Source: Ficedula albicollis
Lineage: Eukaryota > Chordata > Aves > Passeriformes > Muscicapidae
Length of the DNA stretch: 64,000 nucleotides
Direction of reading: 5' to 3'
Assembly: GCF_000247815.1 (NCBI RefSeq)
Contig: NC_021674.1
Span: 83,568,513 to 83,632,512, forward strand
Shown here: in pieces, positions 36,046 through 48,780 of the stretch
How positions within the stretch are numbered: the stretch's first letter is position 1
Layout of the letters: each line of letters opens with the position of its first letter
The notes under the pieces: model-generated
Database searches by the model: none
What the model was told of the DNA's origin: nothing
What the model saw: the letters and a program-made list of their open reading frames with translations, nothing else
Translations under genes and position numbers: made by a program

Positions 36046-39000
36046 TTACCAATCTGGCACCGTGTGGTGACATCACAGAAAACATACTTAAACAAGTACA
36101 CAAAAAAGGGCAAACTGTTCTGGTTTATCTGAGGAAAAACTGTATGTTGTGAAAGTTCAAAGGAGGCTTTGCTTTTTCCAGTGTGCAGAGATAATGAGTC
36201 CCATGTGGACTGTAGCTTGAAAACAATATAGGCAAATGATTGCTAGTTGTCCATAATAATTCAGGTCTGAGATTCATGAAACCAATTTAAGCTTAAGTAG
36301 TATTTTAAAAAAATTTATAATCCTACTGAGGGAAACCCCAAAATGAGTCTGAGCTGCTTGTTAAAACTGTGATGCTGTAAGTAGTTTCAAAATCTCCTAC
36401 TAGATTTATGTGGTCAGAGTGTGTTCTCAGGAATACAATAGTTAAAGCTGGAAGAAGAATAGAAAATTATTTACATGTCTTGCACTGTAGGACAGGGTTC
36501 ATTTTTTTTCTATTCAGAAATTGCACTTTCTAAAAAGCACTTCTTAAAGTGACAGAGCAGCTCACCTCCAGAATGAAAGGCCCGTCCATCTGACATGCAG
36601 TAGGAGTTTAGACCTGCAGGATCCAGCTACATCGATACCCCTAAACATGTCAGGCATCATTCTGGCCTCAGGCTCATCTGGGACAGTGCCCAAATATCAT
36701 CTGGAGGCCTGGCCTGTGCTCAGACTGTGCCAGAAATAGAGGAACAGCTTGGGTCATTGTATGCCATACCTTTGACTTTCCTTGGCTTTTTAATGTCTTT
36801 ATAGAGATTATTGTGCCTGGGGTTCAAGGATGCTGCCTCCCACATATATTGAGCCATTTCAGGGAGTAGAAAATAGTTCTCCCACTCCAACCATTTAGCT
36901 CTCCATTCAGCTCAGCCAGCTTCCATGGATGCTCCTCTGCTACACTTTGAGTACTGTGAAGGACAGATTAGGGGAAGATGGGACACTTGATAGGGAATAT
37001 TGGGACCAAACTTTATAGATTTAGATCACCAGAAGTGTTCCTAGCGGCAAAGTGCTTTGCCTTTATCCACCTTCCTACCTCAAAATCACTCCTTCCTCCT
37101 GTCAATTTTTTTTTACATTTTACACCACTTAAAATACACAACAGTCACTTATGTTAAAAAATGACATGGATAAAGAAACAGAAAAAAACCCTACCTTGAT
37201 CTACTTATAATAAGACCTAATTAGAAAGGTGCCTCTCTCTCTCTTCCTTATTCAGCTGACTTGTTGTAGGCTCTCTCTGAGATGCTGTCAGAAGCTCCTT
37301 TTTTCTTGCACTTGCCTCTTGTTTCAAGTTGCATTCATAAGTGAGGACTTTGTACTAGCTGAGCTTGTTAGCTAATGCTCCCCTTGAAGTCCTTGATCAG
37401 TTCTGGGCAGATACCATCTTTCTCCCAGGAGCCAAGTTTACTTCTCCTTTACTTATAATCTGGAGTTTCTTTTGAAGCAGAATAAATATTTTTCCTCTTT
37501 CTTGAGAAGAAAATATCTGTTTGCTAAATCAGATATCATCTTTTTGGCTTACTAATTAACAACTATTTGCATCAGCAGTGGATAAAAGTATCCTGAGTTT
37601 TTTGGCTGTGATCCTTTATGCATGATGACACATGAAACTGTTTTCTCTGTTGAATGCTATATTACAACTCAATTTTTAACACTGATGGAAACAATAAAGC
37701 TGTCTAAATTCATATAGACCATTAACTGCCTCCTTACCGAGATGAAGGACTTTGGGGTCATATAAAGTCTGAGCAGAGTAACACCCAGGGCCACTTGAGT
37801 GAATCTGGTGTGGTCACTGAAGTGAACAAGCACAGCCTGGCTTTCATGAACCACTGTGTCTTCAGGCTCTTTAACTGAGGTTTCTGACTTTGTCATGGTA
37901 CAATGGGTAAATAATCACCCCTGATGAAGTTCGGGTTGTGAAAAAAGTGGTCTTCCATAATTTCCAATCCTGTTTTAATTTGTTCAAAATATATAGGATT
38001 ATCTCAGACTCAAGGTGATACCTCTGTTTATTCAGTCTTCTTTCTTTCATAGTAATACATTCATGTGAATTTTATTAGAAGTCTGGTAAAACCTCAGGGG
38101 GACTATTATGTACTTTATATTCTTTAAAAGAAAGCATGGGGTTAAAGCTAGCGTGAACAAGCTTGTGAAAATCTTCTAGTATTTCAGTTAATCTTTTGAA
38201 TAACACAAGAAATCAACTTTTTTTTCCCCTGGCTGAACCTTCATTGGTCTGAACTCATTCTTTTTCAGAACTATCTAGTCTCAAGGTGTGAAACCCATGG
38301 ACAGAAAGTGAGTAACAGTACAGGTGTTTCATGAGAGTTTACTTCTGCCTGTTAAACAAATGCATTTGTGTGAGTCCAGCTCCTGACAAGCAAATGCCCT
38401 ATCCTGGTAATCAGAGCTGCTGAGTCTCCAAATTGGTTTGTAAGTCTGATAACATTTTTCCATCTCTGGAAGCTAAAACACAGAATTATAAAACTGATGG
38501 CAATTATGTAAGTTTGAAGAAAGACAGAAATTCCCAGATAAGATTGCTTTTCTTACCCTAAAGTTTCCATTGACTAACAATGGAACCAAAAGTGAATCCT
38601 CTTCCCTATAATAAACTTAAGAGATGTTTTTTCAGAATTTCAAAATAAATAATTCATTATCAAAAAGCAAGAAGTTTCTGTTTTTATTAAAAGAAAGTCA
38701 TTGCTGTTTATGTGAGTAATGAAGACAGTTTTTTTTGGTTTTGTTTTTTTTTTTTATTGTGGAGTAATGCATATTTGGACTTCAAGACCTGTCTTATACC
38801 TTTATGGCAGGTTATAAGCAAAATTGGTCAATAATACTAGCAATTTCTTCTGAGATTGAGTCCTATGTGGAGTACCCAAGACTGGAGGAGGATTAGCAGT
38901 AAGCTGTGTGAGGTACTGAGCTGCTGTAGAGGAGCTACCATTGGAATCCTCTCCAGAGAGCAGATTAGCACAACTGTTGAACATAACTCCTAGAACGTGA

Positions 39001-41510
39001 TCTGGTTGTAAAGAAATATGTTGCTGTCTTGGAAGAGGGACTAATTAGATTTCAGCCTTCCTCTACTATGCCCATCAATTCTTTGCCTTTCTGACTTTCT
39101 CAGCAATTAGGGGCTTAATGCATTATCTTCATAGTTTCACATTTTCCCATGTCATTATTGGCCCAGAGGAACAGCTTAATGTATTGAACAGTGTATGGAG
39201 CATGCAGCCAGAAGAGAAAATAGAACACACAGAGTCACAAGTGAGGCACTACCTTGCTGTATTTTTAGATGTTGCAAGAATGCATAATAAACATACTACC
39301 TGGCAGAAAGTGCAAATTCTGTGTACATATCTTAAATTTGATTCCCCAGGTAAGAATATCAGATGGCATTTGCTGCAGTCCAGATCTCTCTCCTAATTAT
39401 TGGTGCCTGCAGCCTTTCCTTCCAGGCATGAGCAAGTGAAAAGAGAAGTAACTAGTGGTTAGAGCACTCAGCTGGGAAATAGAAAAAAAGCATATTTGAA
39501 GGACTTGGGTTTTGTAGGGATCCCAGGTCTGCAGGCATCCCCTGGAACTACCTGCTAAATCAAAGCAGCAAGAGTAAGTGCAGTCTATGCTCTGGGCCTG
39601 AGCAGTCTCAGCTGGGATACTTCTGTGAATCCTTGACAACAGGACTTTCTGGTGCTCAGGAAATTTTAGTGTCACAAAATGCATAAGAAACAGAAAGTTT
39701 CTAGGCGTGCAAACTCAGTCCTACATATGTGCCACCCCTCTTGGATCTAGTCCTGATGTCAAGAGTGATGTGGTACTGGACTAGCCCAGGGAATAAACTT
39801 TGTTAGAAAATGCGAAAAATCTAATTTGGAAATGGACTTCAGAGAACAGCCTAACACACACTTCGACCCCTTCTGTTTTGGGATGAAGAAGTTCATATAC
39901 AATTAGACAGTGCTTAAGCTACTGGCTTAAGTCCATGTTACCAGTACACTTACCTTAATTGATAATTAGTTAAGTCATTAATAATTACTTACTCTTTCCT
40001 TTCCACATGTGAAACATTGTAAGAAGACCTGCCTACACTTTTCTTCACATGCCATTGTACTTTCAAAGCCAGAGACTAATATTCCCCTGGCTTTTACCCC
40101 TTTTTTCATCTGCCATTGTGTGGAGTTGGTCTTCCTCTCAGGACAACAGGTTTCCACAAAGGCAGGAAATTCCTCAATGACAGCAAATATAGCTTTAGCA
40201 CTCCACTTGGGCTATTAAGGAGGTATTGGATATAAGCCTAGATCCATCACTTTCTTCTTGACAGCTTTAAGCCAGTGAATCACTCTTTCTGTCACTCAGG
40301 AGGAGAATTATAGAGTAATGGTATCTTGGGCCTCACCCTCATGCTCATTACCTAGATTCACTGCAACCGAAGATTTTCTGTTTTATCACTGAGCCTTAAC
40401 CCTTACTCCTTCAATACTCATTGTCTTCAAAACAAGGAACTTTTATAGAGGAATAATGGGACCATTTTCCTATAAATTTGGGATTTAGTTGCAGTTCAGC
40501 TATTTCTCATACTTATTTTCAGTACTTGTTTTAAGTTTTCTCCAATATGTCTGCTTTCATGAGTCCTGCACCCTCGTTTCTAACATTACAGCTGACCTCC
40601 ATCAGTGGGTATTTGCAAACACATCTATCAAAATTTATTGGGAAAAAAGGCAATAAATTGTTGGTAAGTTATATTTTGGAGAGAATAGCCAAATGTCAGA
40701 CAGGTTTGGGTGTAATATCTGATTTGCTGTCAGGAAAGTGTTGGCTTTTCTCTATAAATGTTTAACAATGTACTATCTTCCAAGTAAAATTACACAGTGA
40801 GTGAGCCAAAGAGCAGTCAAATATATGAAAGTTCACGGAGTGCTTAACCCATCATCCGTGTGGCATGACAGATGCAGAATATTTCAGCATTTCATTCCTT
40901 ATTTTTGAGGTATGTACCTTGTGGTAGTACCTTGTGTACAAAGGCAGCACCTTGTGTTTCCTGCCCTGCTCAGCTTTTCTTTGTTTCCATAGTATATTCA
41001 AAGGAGATATTTTATTCCATATTTTCAATGTGGGGGGATTTTTTCTGTGTATGTACATTTCCTTTTCCCTTATATTGATTCCTCTATTTTTTAAATGTTT
41101 GCTTTGTTTTGGTTTGTTTTTTTGTTTTGGTTTGTTTCAAATCTCTGATTTATATATGGTGCCTTTCTCCTTTTTCTTTGTCTCTTCCATTCTACCCCCT
41201 CTGCCTTTCCCTATACTCTCCCCTCTATGTCCTTATGGCTGTATTAAAATTAGCATCAAACAATTGAGTTCTCCCAGCTTAATTCTCCTTGCTCTTTGTT
41301 CACAGTTCACTCCTCTACACAGGGTTTTTATATTCCCTTAAAAGAGAATAAGCAATAAAGCTCTTTGTCTTCCTATCCTCTATTTTTCTAGGGCATGGAG
41401 GTGAAGGCTAGGGGAGATATTATGAGAGTCTCTTCCTCATAACCTACAGAAAAGAAAGAACCAAGTAGTTTTTAGGGCATCATTGAAGGCAAAGTGGGTT
41501 TGTACCTCGT

Positions 41511-41867
41511 CAGGAGCAGTTGTCCCTGAAAAGTGCCTGGCACAAACCTCAGACTGTTGGATTTTTTGCCATTGAATCTGCTTGTTTGATGCCCTAAGTG
41601 AGCCCTTGGGGAGAAGAAAGGTAGAAGGCATGGATGGGAAAAAGCCCCACCTGTGGTGCAGTGCCTCTGAAGGCAGGCACAGAGAGAGGGACAATCAGGA
41701 GCAGTTGTCCCTGAAAAGTGCCTGGCACAAACCTCAGACTGTTGGATTTTTTGCCATTGAATCTGCTTGTTTGATGCCCTAAGTGAGCCCTTGGGGAGAA
41801 GAAAGGTAGAAGGCATGGATGGGAAAAAGCCCCACCTGTGGTGCAGGCAGGCACAGAGAGAGGGACA
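41511..41867. repeat. Tandem duplication, period 185 bp, second copy with an 11-bp deletion
   Basis: Copies start at 41511 and 41696 with CAGGAGCAGTTGTCCCTGAA. They are identical over at least 140 bp; copy 2 lacks TGCCTCTGAAG before GCAGGCACAG. Several overlapping frames of 66 to 122 codons come from this duplication and are not genes. Confidence 0.95.
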
Positions 41868-43443
41868 GCTAGCAGGAACACCTGGTTATCCTGTCCTGCT
41901 TGCCACTCTGAAGTCTTGGGAGTATTTCTGTCCATAAAGTTGACACTGCATGTCCTTGACATTGTGTTCAGCCCAAACCAGGAGAAGCCTGTGTACCTGC
42001 TGTGGGGATTCTTTCCTGCCAGGTCCCTCTGGGATCCTTTTACTTACTATTGAAGGTTTGCAAGCATTTCACTTTTTTCTAAGGGACCAGTTCGTTTTTC
42101 AAGATATTTTGTTCCGCTTTTCTACACTGTAAGGAGCATCTGTTTTTCTGAGTTTTAGCAAAACTAACTGTGCAAAGGAAATCAGGTTGAATTATAGATA
42201 CTATTGGTAGAAACAGGCAATTTAATAGGAAAATAAATAATTCCATCTATGTAAGAGCTGTAAGGGGAATGATAAAGACCTTATTCAAACAGGAGAATCA
42301 TAAATAATAGGAATGGGGTTTCAAAAGATTACTGTCAAAGGAAATTGCTTTTTCATACAATAATAGAGATTCCCCTTCCTTTCTCCCCAGTTTTCCAATG
42401 CAAGAAAACTGATATCTATCTAGTTAAAATTTAGACAAATCAGAATGCTGCAGGTTACTGAATATGCTGGCCTGTGAGAATAGCTGCAGAGGACACGGCA
42501 CATTGCATGTTTTGAAGACAAGGGCTTTTATGAGTGTAGTAGAATAAATATTGTGGCGGTGACCTGACTATATAAAACAATCTTCTGATATGATTTCCCA
42601 GAAGAGATTTCCTCAGTTATTCTGATACTGAATTTTTTCAATTTGCAAAACTCTTCTCAGGCTCTTGCCGCTCTGTAAAATTCAGCTCTTGAGGAAACAC
42701 GGCTGAAGATCTGCAAAGCCATGATGAGGCTGGTAGCTCCTGCATTAAAACTGTGTATAATCATAATCCTTTCCAGTGACCTTTATGCAGAGGCACCAGT
42801 TCAATTTGGTTATTAAGATGAACTTGACCTTTTCTTCGAATTAATTAGCATAAATCCTCACACTTCATAAGAGTTAACGTCTCCGTCTGAAGCCTTCACA
42901 ACAAAGACTGTGATACATTAGGGACCTAACTTTTCCCACTGTTGCTCCTGGAGAAACAGTCATCTAACTTAAAGGCTTTCTGCTAATTAATTCCTCTGCT
43001 TGACATTCTGGAACAGGGAGGACAAAAAGCCCTGCCCTAATGAGCCATTTGTTGAAAGCTGTGTCTCTTTAAAATATCCCAGGGCTTTTTATTACAGCTA
43101 AAATGCATGGCACAGCTCCTTGGCAATTTGGGCTTGAGGTTCTGTTCTCTTGTCCTCTTTTATCAGCCATAGAATGTCCTGTGGTGTCACAGCTGACCCA
43201 TGGAGAAGAAGCTGGTTTTTCATTAAAGTGCCAGCTAATTTCTCCCCAAATTTCTTGCCCTTAGTCCATATCCAAGGACTATAAATATCTCTATCTTTTT
43301 GCAGACCAACACCATGTCTTGGTAAAAAAATCAGCTCAGACATTTCACCACAAGACTCTGTCTTCAGCCCTATCCTCTTAAGAAATCTTCTGCCTCTTTT
43401 AATGCCCTAGGGAAAGGATGGGCTTGCAATATGCACACATTTT

Positions 43444-43717
43444 CTTTATGGCAGACCAAAAATATTTCTCTGCCCATAAAAACAAACAAACAAACAAACC
43501 CAAACTTCCAAATTGAATCTTTGCTTCATTTGTGTGTAACTAACTAAATAAAAATTTATTACTTCAAAACTAATAAAAGTTCTTTATGGCAGACCAAAAA
43601 TATTTCTCTGCCCATAAAAAAACCAAACAAACAACCCCAAACTTCCAAATTGAATCTTTGCTTCATTTGTGTGTAACTAACTAAATAAAAATGTATTACT
43701 TCAAAACTAATAAAAGA
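43444..43717. repeat. Tandem duplication, period 138 bp, two copies
   Basis: Copies start at 43444 and 43582 with CTTTATGGCAGACCAAAAAT. The difference is concentrated in an internal (AAAC)n run, which has slipped, plus a single T/G change further on. Confidence 0.95.
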
Positions 43718-45055
43718 AAAATAATTCTTCCAAAATTCTCCCAGGACCTTCCTGTTTTTCTGCTCTCTCCAGCTATTTCAAAGACATAAGCTGAGTCTGA
43801 GATTTATCAGAGAATGTAGAGTACAGCATGGACATTTCACTTGCAGTTATGAAGCACGTTGCATTTTACCCAAGGACATTAGACTTTCAATTCGCTTCAA
43901 TTTCCTCTTTCATTGTGAGATTTTGTTTTAATATACGATCTCCTGTTTCCAGTGGTCAGAACACCCACTTCTTTCTCAGAATAACATTCTGAGGTTTTCT
44001 CTGGGCTGAATTGTAGCCAACTTTTTACATCACTGTAAAAGGATATCTTTATGCTTCTCAGGCAAGGTTGAGGGAAATTCAAAACCAAATCACTACTGCT
44101 ATTCCTTATAGCCAGAGGTTTCAAATACATGTGTAATTGCATTTACCCTACTGGAAGGCAGTTGTATGAATATTTGAGAGCTTATTTTTTTCTGTTTTGA
44201 CATCAGGAGTGCATACAGCAGCATATAAATGAGATACCACATTGAAATACATAATTGTGCCGTGTAAGCTGAATAGTTTTTTCTAGGTATCCTTTTATTT
44301 TCATATATTTAAGCCCTTTCTTATCTTAAGCATTTTATCTTCTTTTGCCCAATTTATTTGAAGGCTTTTCAAATTCTTTGGTGAGAAAAATAGCAATTAT
44401 TGGATCAACACAAAGGATAGTGTTATAGGGTTTTGCTCGTAAAGCTCAGTGTTCATTGGCAGCATTTGTTTAAACCTTACGATTACATATATCACAATAA
44501 AGCAATCAAGTTTATTGATAACTTCAGTGAAATTTCAGGCATCTTTCATCCCATTGTATACAGTATGATGAGAAAATCTAGGGTGTCCTGACAATTTTCC
44601 AACCATATTTTTCAACACAGTTTAGTTGGATAGATTTGCTAGTGATTTAACCACTTTAGTTTTTTCCTCAAGAAATGTGTCTATTATATGTAATTTGGAG
44701 AGATAAGAAAATGAAATTAGTACTATGGAGTGACATTTCTAAGTTACTCTCTCAGGAGTTTTCTTTTACAAACAAACTAAATTTTTCATTGATTAATTTG
44801 ATTCCCTTAAATCTACTTAATGCTTACTCTACTCCTATTACTGAAACATTACTTAGTCATGATACATCTGTCTACTTAATGTGGAATCATTTACAAAATG
44901 AAGAACTTTTGCATGGTAGAGATGTCAAGATGGGTTCTGTGAAGCCTGATTTTCAGCTCAAACTTCCTATTTTTCATGCTGCACTGGAATTTAGATGGAA
45001 CTATTTAAAACTAACCCTGAGTTTCACAAGGCAAGCCCGTTGTTGTAATCTTTTC

Positions 45056-45957
45056 TCTTTCAATACTGTCTCTCACAGTATCCTGCTGGATAAACACATC
45101 ATGGGATGTGTGAGCAACTGGTCCATGACTTGGGCACAAGGGGTTACAGTGAATGGGTAACATAAGACTGGTGACCTGTCAGTAGTGGGGTTCCTCAGGG
45201 CTCCATCCTTATCCTGTGCTCTTCAACATCTTCATAAATTACTTGGACACAGGAAGACATACTGAGCGAGTTCACAGATGATACAAAATTGGGAGGAGCT
45301 GCTGAGTCCCTCAAGGGCAGTAAGGCCCTGCAGAGAGACCTCCACAAATCAGGGCCATTACCAGCCAGGTTAAGTTTAACAAAGACAAGTACCAGATTTT
45401 GCACCTGGGATGGGTTAATGGAAATGAGCCAGCAGTGCCCTGGCAGCCAGGGGAGCCAACCCTGTCCTGGGGGCACCAGCATCACCAGCTGGGCAAGGGA
45501 GGGATTTTCCTGCTCTGCTCTGAGCTGGGGCAGCCTCACCTCCAGTGCTGGGGCAGCTCTGGGTGCTGCAATGGAACACAGACATTAAACCATCAGAGAG
45601 TGTCCAAAGGAGGGCACAAGGATGGGGAAGGGCCTTGAGGGGAAGCGTGTGAGGAGCAGCTGAGGGCACTGGGTCTGTTCAGCCTGGAGGAGACTGAGGG
45701 GAGACCTCACTGCAGCTACAGCTTCACTGAGAGGGGAAGAGGAGGGGCAGGCACTGATCTCTGCTCTGGGGTGACACTGACAGGACCGAGGGAATGGCCT
45801 GAAGGTGTGTTGGTGTGTGAGGGGGCTAGGTCAGGTATTAGGATAAAGGTTGAGTCACCATCCCTGGAGATATTTAAAGGACCTGTAAATGTTGCATCTA
45901 GGGACATGGTTAAACGCTGTAATTGACAGTGTTGGGTTAATGACTGGACTCCATTAT
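45056..45957 (+). mobile_element. CR1 LINE fragment (reverse-transcriptase C-terminal part onward)
   Basis: In broken frames the sequence reads as CR1 ORF2: a segment matching FDTVSHSILL-type residues near 45059, then VPQGS-like coding near 45190, FADDTKLGG-like coding near 45270-45295, and the 'AAGGCCCTGCAGAGAGACCT' block. The late ORF2 blocks 'GTCTGTTCAGCCTGGAGGAG' and 'GGGAATGGCCTGAAG' follow, then the 3' UTR 'TCACCATCCCTGGAGATATT'. The 3' end stops at GACTGGACTCCA and runs into an AT/A-rich stretch instead of the expected terminus. It is 5'-truncated, inactive, and carries many indels. Confidence 0.92.
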
Positions 45958-46312
45958 ATAAAAAAAAAAAAAAAAAAGGGAAAAGGGTGTTCTCTATTTT
46001 AAATAATTTTATTATTAAATCAGTATTTATGATCTGGGCTTTTCCAAAGGAGTGATGGACAGTGAACACAAAGGCTTTTGTGTGCTAATATGACTACTGG
46101 GGAATGCTGTTGCTAACTACCAATTATGTTTCCATTATAAAAAAAAAAAAAAAAAAAGGGAAAAGGGTGTTCTCTATTTTAAATAATTTTATTATTAAAT
46201 CAGTATTTATGATCTGGGCTTTTCCAAAGGAGTGATGGACAGTGAACACAAAGGCTTTTGTGTGCTAATATGACTACTGGGGAATGCTGTTGCTAACTAC
46301 CAATTATGTTTT
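45951..46312. repeat. Tandem duplication, period about 180 bp, anchored on A runs, identical copies
   Basis: Each copy opens with CCATTATA plus a run of about 17-18 A, then GGGAAAAGGGTGTTCTCTAT, and ends CCAATTATGTTT. The roughly 155 bp after the A run are identical in the two copies. Copy 1 follows directly on the truncated CR1. Confidence 0.95.
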
Positions 46313-48241
46313 ATCATATGAGGAGCCCCTGCTTTAACTTCTGCACTATGTAATGATAGTTGTTTCTGCTAGCCAGCAAAAAAGATGGATGTGAACACAT
46401 ATACCACAGTGAAAACTCAGAGAGAATTTTTATGAACACATCACAAAAGAACTTTATTGTGTTTTTTTTTTCCCCCGATTTTTTTTCCTTTTTTTTCCTG
46501 ATAGGTCTGCTCTTTCTGTCATTGGCTCAGCAGACAGAGGATATCAGATTACATTCCTGAAGTTTCACTCAGTTCTGCTGTCAAACCATTAAATTCCAGC
46601 AGACATAAAGTTTATGCTGTGAAACAAATTGGTCCTGCTTTTCTCCTTTCCAATTTAGCGCAGATAAAATTTAAAAGGAATTGAGAGAAATGTCCTTCAT
46701 CCTGGAACCAGTATCAGGACCCCAGTGCCTAGTTAGGAGAAGTTGACTTTATTGCAAATTGTAGCTTAAAGCTTCTTCTACATTTTACATGTTTCAAACA
46801 ATTCAAAAAAGTGTGTGCAAAATTTGAAGACTGGCAGTTTACAGCAATTTTTTATTGTAGAACACAATGAGCCCTCAAATGGAATAATTCATCAGGACAG
46901 CCTTCTATATTTGTATTTCTTCTTTGTAAGAGGAAATAATCTGTTTTATTTCCTCACAGTATGACTATATGGTTATGTATCTTTTTCCTCATGATAACAT
47001 CTGTGATATCACTTAAAAGGTATTTGTTATTTAACACCACAATTATACCACAGTTAAAAAGCAAGAGTGGATGCACCAGTGCTATAACTATTCTGTTCTT
47101 CATTGCAGCAGCTGAAACTCTTCCTATTACACTCTTATTGAGATAGTTTTACTTGTTTGGGGATGTTTGCATAACACTCACATGCAAAATTGCACTGGCC
47201 ACTGAGCAATTAGCCTTTTGGCCTGTCTCTCTGCCATAACAGTGTTTTAAAAGTGAGTAACTGCTTGCTAGGCAGTAAGCACTGCTTAAGGGCTGCTACT
47301 GCCCCTGTGTGCACATACATAATGCAGAGATGCTGTTCATCCTGTTGCTACAACTTCCCTGTCACTGCAGGCAAAGAAGGAAGGGCAGCTGGCTATTCTG
47401 CATTAACAAAATGAAAAACATTCAAGCAAATTTTTACTCCCTGTGGTGTATTAAAAAACCCATAGCAAAACTATAATGTGTAATTTTAATTGAAAAATAA
47501 AATACAGCAATGGATTGAAATTGGTGTGCACAGAAAAGCAATCTGCAGAGGTAAAAAATGTGAACAGGGTGTGGCAGGGAGTGGATCTATCTGTGAGCCT
47601 GTACAGTGCCTACCAGAGTCTTGGCTGAGATTTATGTATTCTACTACTGGATCTGATGCCAAATTCTACACCAGCACATCACTCCACTCAGCAGCAGAAT
47701 GATTATATTTTCGTTTGTATGAAAAACTCTGTCTGAATTACTGATCAGAACTAGGGCTGACTCTTCCCTGAAAATCTTGTTCATGACATTTTCTCTCAGC
47801 ATTGCACCTGAGCATCTCTCAATTACTGTGTGGGCTTAAAAGCATCCCTCTGCACTGGAAAGATGGCCCCAAATTAAATGAAAAACCTTTCTGTCAGGTT
47901 TGTCTCTAGCAGGCAATACGTGCACTCTCCTGCTTAATTAAAACTCTTCTCTCTTAAGATTTGGTGCCCTGCCATATGAGAATAACATAACAGCAATCAG
48001 CAATATACCCTATGAAAAAACATTTCTTTAAACTGTCCTATCATTTCCTACTGGCATTTATTTTGCCAGCAAAGCAGTTTGGAAAAGAAAACCCTAGGTT
48101 AAGCACAAAAGCATTAAAGCAATGATCAGCAATCTGATGAAAATACTATTTTTTCTCTGACTAAATAAAAAAAATGTTTGCAATATCATAGCAATTTTTA
48201 TATGTAATGAGTTCAAGTCAGATACCTCTTTGTTTTATGGT
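46313..48241. other. Non-coding stretch, no gene recognised
   Basis: AT-rich unique sequence; no frame exceeds 70 codons. The segment 47780-48100 is smooth, repeat-free and rich in AATTAA/TTAATTAAA words, which suits a possible conserved non-coding element but proves nothing. Confidence 0.55.
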
Positions 48242-48780
48242 TGTCATGGTTTAACTACAGCAGGCAACTAAGCAGCACACAGCTGCTTGCTCACTCCCTC
48301 CAGATAGGGGAAGAGGATTGAGAAGGTAAAGGGGAGAAGATTTGTGGAGTGAGATAAGAAGAATTTAATATTTGAAATAAAATAATAACAATATTTATTT
48401 TAGTTATATATAATAACAATAACCATAATAAAATATTAAATAACAACTACAAAGAAAGATAAATCCCATTTAAGACAAGTGATGCAATTAAAACCAATTG
48501 CTCACCATCAAGCCCAGAGAGTGCCTGAGCAATGTTCCCCCTAGTTTATACGCTGAACATGATGCCACATGGTATAGGGCATCCCTTTGGTCAGTTTGGG
48601 TCAGCTGTCCCCTCTCAACTTCTTGTGCACTCCCAGTCTACTTGCTGAGGGATGGGGTGGGAAGCAGCAGTGCTCAGCAATAACAAAAAAATCCCTGTGT
48701 TATCAGCACTCTTTCCAGCACAAATCCAAAACATTAGCTACTATGAAGAAAATTGACTATATTCTAGCCAGAACCAGACA
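48242..48780 (-). mobile_element. ERVL-like avian LTR, minus strand
   Basis: The plus-strand text begins TGTCATGGTTTAACTACAGC and ends CTAGCCAGAACCAGACA, giving TGTC/GACA-like ends. Internal landmarks include 'TGCTTGCTCACTCCCTCCAG', 'ACATGGTATAGGGCATCCCT', 'TTGGTCAGTTTGGGTCAGCT', 'CCCTGTGTTATCAGCACTCT' and 'CTACTATGAAGAAAATTGAC'. These are all in the order I know for the reverse complement of an abundant avian LTR, and it looks like a relative of the 921-1827 element. An AT-rich low-complexity stretch (48363-48450) replaces the usual poly(A)-signal region. The flanking 5-mers ATGGT/GAGGT agree only partly, so a target duplication is not secure. Confidence 0.82.

Larger units (their letters stand above)
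35031..45055. other. About 10 kb with no recognisable gene
   Basis: Unique sequence containing tandem duplications at 35875, 41511 and 43444 and a T/G-rich patch near 41090-41140. The block 42740-43110 is a candidate conserved non-coding element. Frames such as 38802-38984 (minus, 60 codons) and 39118-39396 (plus, 92 codons) do not resemble any family I know. Confidence 0.55.

Noticed and set aside
41437..41962. Overlapping frames of 66 to 122 codons
   Set aside because: They repeat each other because of the 185-bp duplication and show no recognisable domain.
44675..45160. 161-codon plus-strand frame ending in reverse-transcriptase-like sequence
   Set aside because: Only the last 35 or so codons belong to CR1. 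The preceding part is unrelated DNA that happens to be open, so it is a chance fusion and not a gene.
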